Part shown: piece by piece, positions 6,588 to 11,390 of the stretch | Numbering within the stretch: position 1 is the stretch's first letter | Layout: every line of letters begins with the position of its first letter | NCBI GenBank assembly: GCA_027578815.1 | Contig: JANBTH010000783.1 | Span: 1-11,390, forward strand | Direction: 5' to 3' | Length of the DNA: 11,390 nucleotides | Source of the DNA: Coemansia sp. RSA 1804 | Taxonomy: Eukaryota > Kickxellomycota > Kickxellomycetes > Kickxellales > Kickxellaceae | Made by a program: the position numbers and the translations under genes | The notes under the pieces: model-generated | What the model saw: only the letters and a program-made list of their open reading frames with translations | Database searches by the model: none | Told to the model about the DNA's origin: nothing

Positions 6588-8210
6588 ATGACTGCCATTC
6601 CATCCTTCCGTACCGTTCAGGCCGACTCTGTCGAAGTGGCCGCACTCAAGGGCAAGACAAGTACGTATTTTTGAACTATCAGTAGACATTTTCGCTTTCA
6701 ATTGCCCCATGGAATTTCTGTAAACCACACGGAAGAAAAAGAAGGATAGCTTGAACTTTGCATATTGTGATAACAAAGGCTGATTGTTGGTGCATCATCA
6801 ACATCGTTCTTGCAAAGAAGGCAACGTGACATGCATTTTACTTTTTTTTTTCTGCCGATGGGGTTTCTGAGACTGTTATCTACAGCTCATCGCACCAGTT
6901 GGCACAATATCTGATGGCGTTAGCAAAATGCACGACGCATGCAGGAAGACAGGAAGGAGAGATGCTTGCTGTGCAGCTAGTCAGCGCTTCTTTTCCGTTC
7001 TCCTGCGTATTTTCCTCCGAGCTGCCAGAGATAGTAGAAATAGATGATGCACGATCGGTGTTTTCATCTCCTTTCCTTTCCACATGAGTGCTATTTTATT
7101 ATCGCGTGCCGAGCAATTCTGTAGCCACGGACGGTTGCAATCCGATGGGCGCTGATGAATTTTGATCTGTTCAATCCCTTCTAATCAAAAAACAAAAAAT
7201 CAAAATGCAAGCGCAACAACGCTCTGTCTGACTTTTAATTCATGTGCTGTGTAGATCTTGCCAGCGTGTCTCTTGGATCCAAGATCGTGTCGTTCAGCGA
7301 CGAGTTCTTTGCAGAGGCAGAGAACATGCTCAAGGACACGGAGGCGGTGTTTCTGCCGGAGGAGTTCACGGAGCGCGGCAAGTGGATGGACGGATGGGAG
7401 ACACGGCGCCACAACAAGAAGTACGACTGGGCGATCGTGCAGCTCGGATACGCGGGCGCCATCTACGGATTCGACATCGACACCTCGCACTTCACGGGCA
7501 ACCACGCGCCGGTTGTCAGCATCGAGGCAGCCAATGCCACGGAGACGGAAGTGCGCAGCGGCAAGGCGCAGTTCGAGGAGATCCTGCCCAAGGTGGACAT
7601 GAACCCCGGTTCGCACCACTACTTTGTGTACAGCGCACCGACCAAGACGTACACGCATCTGCGGGTCAACAACTACCCGGACGGCGGCATTGCGCGGCTG
7701 CGCGTGTACGGACAGGTTGTGCCGCAGACGATTGTGGCCAGCGCCGACGGCCTGGTTGATCTGGCGTTTGTTGGCAACGGCGGGCGTGCGGTTGCGTGCT
7801 CCAACCAGCACTTCTGCTCGCCATCCAACCTGCTGCTGCCGGGGCGCGGCAAGACCATGGGCGACGGCTGGGAGACGCGCCGCTCGCGCACTCCCAACCA
7901 CAACGACTGGGCGATTCTGAAGCTGGGCGTTCCCGGCTACGTCGACAAGGTGGAGTTCGACACCAAGCAGTTCTGCGGCAACTTCCCGCCGCTTGTCACG
8001 CTGCACGGCACCGTTTCGGCCGAGGACGTCCCTGCTGCTGACGCCCAGTGGACAGAGCTTGTCGGCGGCGTTCCGCTGACTGCCGATGCCCAGCACTACT
8101 TTGACGCCGTTGGTCCCAAGGACGTTGCCTTCACCCACGTCAAGTTCACCATGTATCCCGACGGCGGCATCAAGCGCATCCGCATCAACGGCCGCCCGGC
8201 CTCCAGCTAA
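6588..8210 (+). CDS. DAL2: Allantoicase, two exons (6588-6660, 7255-8210)
   Basis: Hydrolyses allantoate to ureidoglycolate and urea in the ureide branch of purine breakdown (allantoate amidinohydrolase, cytosolic), freeing purine nitrogen. Exon 1 starts at ATG 6588 (CAACAATG context) and gives 24 codons plus one base; exon 2 starts at 7255, and the split codon AAT encodes Asn25. The protein is 342 residues, about the usual family length, ending at TAA 8208-8210. The family's internal duplication is plain. Repeat 1 has GSKIVSFSDEFFAEAENML (32-50), GWETRRHN (71-78), FDIDTSHFTGN (97-107) and YPDGGIARLRVYG (165-177). Repeat 2 has GWETRRSR (229-236), FDTKQFCGNFPP (259-270) and YPDGGIKRIRING (325-337). 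The joined junction reads KTNLASVSLGSK, matching where the conserved part of fungal allantoicases begins. An in-frame ATG at 7242 lies inside the intron and is not the preferred start. Nitrogen (GATA-factor) control is likely from upstream sites. Confidence 0.95.
6661..7254 (+). other. Intron of the allantoicase gene, 594 nt, phase 1
   Basis: The donor GTACGT (6661) matches the consensus closely. The acceptor GTGTAG ends at 7254, with a branch-like CTGAC at 7228-7232 (branch A 23 bases before the splice) and a short T-run after it. Removing it joins two coherent parts of allantoicase in frame. Reading through instead meets TGA within five codons of the donor. The length is large for a fungal intron. 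The interior is bipartite: AT-rich flanks and a more GC-balanced centre (about 6886-7090). It also carries WGATAR-type sites at 6768-6773 and 6876-6881. Confidence 0.88.
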
Positions 8211-8648
8211 GAACAACGTTCTTTCGCAGCTGGATCCCGTGGCTCTGAGCAGCACTTGCTTTTTGTTCCTGACGAAGAGGAAGAAAAGTGGGTGCAGTTG
8301 GCCAGCGTCTGAATTCCGGGGTGTTGCTTGTGCCTTCCAAGCCACTGCCTCGCTCGTTCGCTCACTGTGCGGAACTGTGAAGCTGCATTCACTCTTGCTT
8401 CTTGCTCTTTCTTTGTCTTTTTTGGGCTGCCTTTCTCGCCTGTTTTTTCTTTCTCTCTTTCTGTCTGAATAGAATACCATCAAAAGAGCCTTTCCTTTTT
8501 CGCTTCCTTTTTCATTCCATACTCTTTCCTTGCATTACGTTGACAAATTCCTTTCTTTTACCCCTCTTCTTCTCTCTCAAAGACAAGCCATACTTGCATA
8601 CACCAATCGCAATCAACAGCTGAAATAATACACATTTACAGCCTCCAA
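8211..8648. other. Spacer between allantoicase and AP-3 beta, with pyrimidine-rich leader
   Basis: This 438-base stretch must contain the allantoicase 3' UTR and the AP-3 beta promoter. No AATAAA hexamer is evident after the stop at 8210. From about 8388 to 8580 the + strand is dominated by C/T (runs such as CTTTCTTTGTCTTTTTT and CCTTTTTCGCTTCC), a usual feature of TATA-less fungal promoters and leaders. No ATG lies between about 8400 and the AP-3 beta start, which supports efficient use of that start. No clear TATA box was seen. Confidence 0.5.
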
Positions 8649-11342
8649 ATGGCAGAGTACCTGAGCAGGGCAATGGCGCTTGCCCAGGACGCAGCCAAGC
8701 TGTCGCTACGGTTCTCGGAGGAAATCGTCGACAATGCACTAGAGTTCGGGCTGGACACGCCGGGGAGCTTCTACAACAATGCGGAGTACAATCTAACGAC
8801 GGTGCGCAAAACGCTGAATTCGGGAACGGACAAGGAGAAGGTGGTGGCGATGAAGCGGCTGCTTGTGGTGATAGCAAAGGGGGTGGATGCGTCGGAGTAC
8901 TTTGCAGACGTGGTGAAGAACGTAGCGTCGGGGAGTCTGGAGGTGCGCCGACTGGTGTACATGTACCTGCTGCGGTACGCGGAGCAGGAGCAGGATCTGG
9001 CGCTCCTCTCGGTCAACACGTTCCAGCGCGACCTGGCGGACGCGAACCAGGTGATCCGCGCGATGGCGCTGCGCGTGATGACGAGTATCCGCGTGCCCGT
9101 GATCAGCGCCATTGCCATGATGGCGGTGCGCAAGCTGGCCAAGGACAGGTCCCCGCATGTGCGGAAGACGGCGGCGCTGGCGATTCCAAAGCTGCTGCGG
9201 CTCGACCGGTCGCTCAGGGACGAGCTCGTGCAGGTTGTGGGCGACATGCTGGGCGAGGCGTCGCCGCTCGCTGTGGGCTCGGTCATCCAGGCCTTCCGCG
9301 CCGTGTGCCCGACCGACTACGGCCTGGTGCACCTGAACTACCGCCGCTGGTGTCTGCTGGTTGGCGAGCTCGACGAGTGGGGCCAGATCGAGCTCATCAA
9401 GCTGCTGGTGGCGTATGCGCGCACGCATTTTGCGGATCCGGCAGGCGCGGGTGCTGGGAAGCTGGATCCGGACCACGCGCTCCTCCTGCGGACCATCCAC
9501 CCGCTGCTCCAGAGCCGCAACAGCGCGGTGGTGATGGCCGTGGTGTCCGCGTACTACCACCTGGCGCCCGCCGACCAGCTGGCCGCCGTTGCGCGTCCGC
9601 TCGTGCGGCTGGCAAGGACCAGCAGGGAGACCGGGTACGTGGCGCTGGCCAACGTTGTGCAGATCGCGCAGCGGCGTCCAGAGATATTCAGCACGCATGT
9701 GCGCAGCTTCTACGTGGCGGCGCTCGATCCGCCGTTCATCCGCCGGCTGAAGATGCGGGTGCTTGCGGCGGTTGCGTCGGCCGAGACCGTCCGCATGCTG
9801 GTCCCCGAGGTTGCCGGCTACACGCAGAGCACGCAGGAGGACGTCAGCGTGGGGGCCGTGGGCGTGCTTCTGGCGTGTGCGCAGAGGATCCGCGAGTCCA
9901 CCATGGACTGCTTCCAGAGCCTCGTGCTCCTGCTGGACGATCCGCGCGAGGCCGTGGTGGGCGAGGCCGTGCGCGCCATCAGGACCCTGCTTCTCGACGG
10001 ATCCGTCAGGGACTCGCAGGACCGCCGGGCGGTCACGCTGTACGACATCCTCTGCCACCTTGCGCGGCGCCTGGACGGCGCCGGTTGCACGGGGGACATG
10101 GCGCGTGCGCACATCTTCAGTCTGGTGTCGGAGTTTGCGACGTCAAAGTTCGGGTGTCTGCATGCGCTGGAGATGCTGCGGCGCGGGGCCCGTGCGTTCA
10201 GGGACGAGGGCGAGCAGACCAAGATGCAGGTGCTCGAGCTTTCTGCGCGGCTCGTGGTGCTGGCCAAGCGGGAAGCCGGTAGCGGCGCGGGCGCGGGCGC
10301 AGGCACAGGGTCCCGCGGCGACGACATCTCCGCGCGGCTGCAGCAGCACAAGGAGACTCTGGCCGACCTGCACGCCCACGTGTTCACGCTTGCCAGATAC
10401 GACGTGAGCTTCGAGATCCGCGACCGCGCACGGCTGCTCCGGGCGCTGTGTCCGCTGGGCGGGGACGAGGCGCACGGCGAGAAGATGCCAAACGTGGTCG
10501 CGATGGGCGGCGAGCTTGCTGGAGACGCATCGAGCAGGAAGACTATGCTGCTGCTGGGCGCGCAGGCCAGCGAGTCCGTCAGGCGGCCGCGGTACACGGT
10601 TGGGTCGATGTCGCTGGCGATGGACGCCGAGGTCAGCGGGTACGAGGCGCTGCCCGACTGGGCGCCGACGCCGGTTGAGGGCATCGACCGCGGAGCAGCA
10701 CCAGCGTCGGTGGCCGCGGTGTCGCCAGCAGGATCGGTTGCGCCCGGCGGTGCACGGGCCATCTCGATCGCCGGCATCAGCGGTCGCGCGCAGCCGCACT
10801 CTCTTTACGCCGACTACTCGACGCCGCGCAGCGTGGATGCGCGCGACGCTGAGGGCGGCGAGGAGGATCTGGATGCGTTCCTGAACTCCGAGGACGACAA
10901 GCAGCAGCGGCCGGCGACTCGTGCCACGCCCCAGTTCGTGCATGCGCCGCTTACTGCGTCGCAGCGGACGGCGGTTGTTTTCCAGCAGGCGGAGCTTGAT
11001 TCGGAGTCGTCGTTCTCTGATTCTGACTCGGACGAGAGTGAGAGCGGGGGCGAGAGCGAAAACAAGGATGAGAGCAAGAGCGACAGCCAGAGCGGCAGCA
11101 GCAGTGGGAGCGAGAGCTCGGCGGAGGCGGCTGGCTCGGCCCACGACCCGTTTGCAGGTCTGGGGGATCCGTTTGCCGGCGCGCGGAGCATGAGCCAGCC
11201 GCAGCCGGATCGCAGCGCTGCCACTGCAACTGCAACTGCTGCCGACAGTGACAGTGACACTGGCACTGGCACTGGCACTGACGACGAGACGCAGACGCAG
11301 ACGCAGCCGCTGATCGAGGGCACGTCAAAGTACTGGCAGTGA
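8649..11342 (+). CDS. APL6: AP-3 adaptor complex subunit beta
   Basis: Large beta subunit of the AP-3 heterotetramer (with delta, mu3 and sigma3), which sorts cargo from Golgi/endosomes directly to the vacuole. Single exon, 897 residues, TGA at 11340-11342; length is close to yeast Apl6 (about 800). ATG 8649 has good context (CCAAATGG) and is the first ATG after a pyrimidine-rich leader. The adaptin N-terminal HEAT-like solenoid runs from about 45 to 600. It includes the hallmarks AMKRLLVVIAKGVDAS (67-82), EVRRLVYMYLLRYAEQEQDL (98-117), the following NTFQRDL, and VIRAMALRVMTSIRVP (135-150). AP-3-specific YTVGSMSL...GYEALPDW lies at 649-671, separating it from AP-1/AP-2 beta. The hinge after about 690 is disordered, with an acidic-Ser tract (about 783-825), the pair DPFAGLGDPFAG (833-844) and dipeptide repeats near the end. 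No beta-appendage domain follows, as is usual for fungal members. No clear clathrin box was found. Confidence 0.95.
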   Translation: MAEYLSRAMALAQDAAKLSLRFSEEIVDNALEFGLDTPGSFYNNAEYNLTTVRKTLNSGTDKEKVVAMKRLLVVIAKGVDASEYFADVVKNVASGSLEVRRLVYMYLLRYAEQEQDLALLSVNTFQRDLADANQVIRAMALRVMTSIRVPVISAIAMMAVRKLAKDRSPHVRKTAALAIPKLLRLDRSLRDELVQVVGDMLGEASPLAVGSVIQAFRAVCPTDYGLVHLNYRRWCLLVGELDEWGQIELIKLLVAYARTHFADPAGAGAGKLDPDHALLLRTIHPLLQSRNSAVVMAVVSAYYHLAPADQLAAVARPLVRLARTSRETGYVALANVVQIAQRRPEIFSTHVRSFYVAALDPPFIRRLKMRVLAAVASAETVRMLVPEVAGYTQSTQEDVSVGAVGVLLACAQRIRESTMDCFQSLVLLLDDPREAVVGEAVRAIRTLLLDGSVRDSQDRRAVTLYDILCHLARRLDGAGCTGDMARAHIFSLVSEFATSKFGCLHALEMLRRGARAFRDEGEQTKMQVLELSARLVVLAKREAGSGAGAGAGTGSRGDDISARLQQHKETLADLHAHVFTLARYDVSFEIRDRARLLRALCPLGGDEAHGEKMPNVVAMGGELAGDASSRKTMLLLGAQASESVRRPRYTVGSMSLAMDAEVSGYEALPDWAPTPVEGIDRGAAPASVAAVSPAGSVAPGGARAISIAGISGRAQPHSLYADYSTPRSVDARDAEGGEEDLDAFLNSEDDKQQRPATRATPQFVHAPLTASQRTAVVFQQAELDSESSFSDSDSDESESGGESENKDESKSDSQSGSSSGSESSAEAAGSAHDPFAGLGDPFAGARSMSQPQPDRSAATATATAADSDSDTGTGTGTDDETQTQTQPLIEGTSKYWQ
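11223..11305 (+). repeat. Run of four different hexanucleotide microsatellites in the AP-3 beta tail
   Basis: Consecutive six-base repeats lie in frame. ACTGCA-type units start at 11223 (encoding Thr-Ala). GACAGT units start at 11244 (Asp-Ser), changing to GACACT at 11256. GGCACT occurs three times at 11262-11279 (Gly-Thr). GACGCA occurs three times at 11288-11305 (read in frame as Thr-Gln repeats). All keep the reading frame and give dipeptide repeats TATATA, SDSD, TGTGTG, TQTQTQ. The units differ from each other by one or two bases, as if one unit had slipped and drifted. Confidence 0.75.
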
Positions 11343-11390
11343 ACAGTTATGGCCTTTGTTCTGGTTCAGATAGCACGAAATATATAATGA
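11343..11390 (+). other. Start of the AP-3 beta 3' flank
   Basis: The 48 bases after the stop contain AATATATAATG near the right edge, which resembles the TATATA-type efficiency element used in fungal 3'-end formation. The window ends before a cleavage site could be judged. Confidence 0.25.

Noticed and set aside
7126..7147. T-arm-like GGTTGCAATCC resembling a tRNA B box
   Set aside because: The loop lacks the TTC core, the stem pairs only three bases, and no acceptor stem, D arm or anticodon arm fits upstream.
7153..7231. Possible intronic box C/D snoRNA (TGATGA at 7153-7158, CTGA at 7228-7231)
   Set aside because: Spacing is right, but no terminal stem pairs around the boxes, and the CTGA is better explained as the intron branch site.
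7200..8483. Long open frame on the - strand (427 codons) opposite allantoicase
   Set aside because: It mirrors the GC-rich third positions of the + strand gene. Its translation is rich in Arg, Val, Ala and His with no recognisable domain, while the + strand carries a clear enzyme.
8793..10112. Long open frame on the - strand (439 codons) opposite AP-3 beta, and further ones to 11323
   Set aside because: Same cause: codon bias of the AP-3 beta gene suppresses antisense stops. The translations are His/Arg/Gln-rich or low-complexity.
1..11390. Functional gene cluster or operon
   Set aside because: The three products serve septation, purine-nitrogen salvage and vesicle traffic. Spacers are long and each gene has its own promoter-like region, so co-regulation is not supported.

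Overview
The window is nuclear DNA of a fungus. Three protein-coding genes lie on the + strand in GC-rich, almost intronless coding sequence, separated by AT-rich spacers. Eukaryotic marks are a spliced gene with a GTACGT donor and GTGTAG acceptor, a TATAAAAG core promoter, pyrimidine-rich leaders, and fungal-type protein families (Bud4/Mid2 anillin-like, AP-3 beta). The sparse introns and the contrast between GC-rich genes and AT-rich spacers would suit an early-diverging fungus such as a Kickxellomycotina/Coemansia-like lineage. That placement is a low-confidence guess, not a measurement.

Layout. (1) 1-4875: the 3' part of a very long gene for a Bud4/Mid2-like septin-ring protein. It has a long disordered N-terminal region, an anillin-homology region and a C-terminal PH domain. 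The reading frame runs off the left edge and the codon at 40 is GTG, so the true start is outside the window. (2) 4876-6587: a 1.7 kb AT-rich spacer. It holds the 3' flank of the first gene (T-rich, with a perfect 9-bp inverted repeat), then the probable promoter of the next gene. That promoter has a cluster of CCCCT/AGGGG motifs, two WGATAR sites, a TATA box and an upstream ORF. (3) 6588-8210: allantoicase, in two exons (6588-6660 and 7255-8210) split by an unusually long 594-nt intron placed after only 24 codons. (4) 8211-8648: a short pyrimidine-rich spacer. (5) 8649-11342: the beta subunit of the AP-3 adaptor complex, intronless, ending in an acidic-serine hinge and hexanucleotide microsatellites. 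(6) 11343-11390: the start of its 3' flank.

The genes do not form a pathway: septation, purine-ureide nitrogen salvage, and Golgi/endosome-to-vacuole traffic. They are ordinary single-copy-type housekeeping or metabolic genes that happen to be neighbours. I see no mobile element, CRISPR array, tRNA/rRNA gene, virus or gene cluster. I do not see a new biological system. What merits a second look is smaller: a UIM-like motif and two large domain insertions in the Bud4-like protein, the regulatory architecture around allantoicase (uORF, GATA sites, long intron with an in-frame ATG), and a paired DPF motif in the AP-3 beta hinge.
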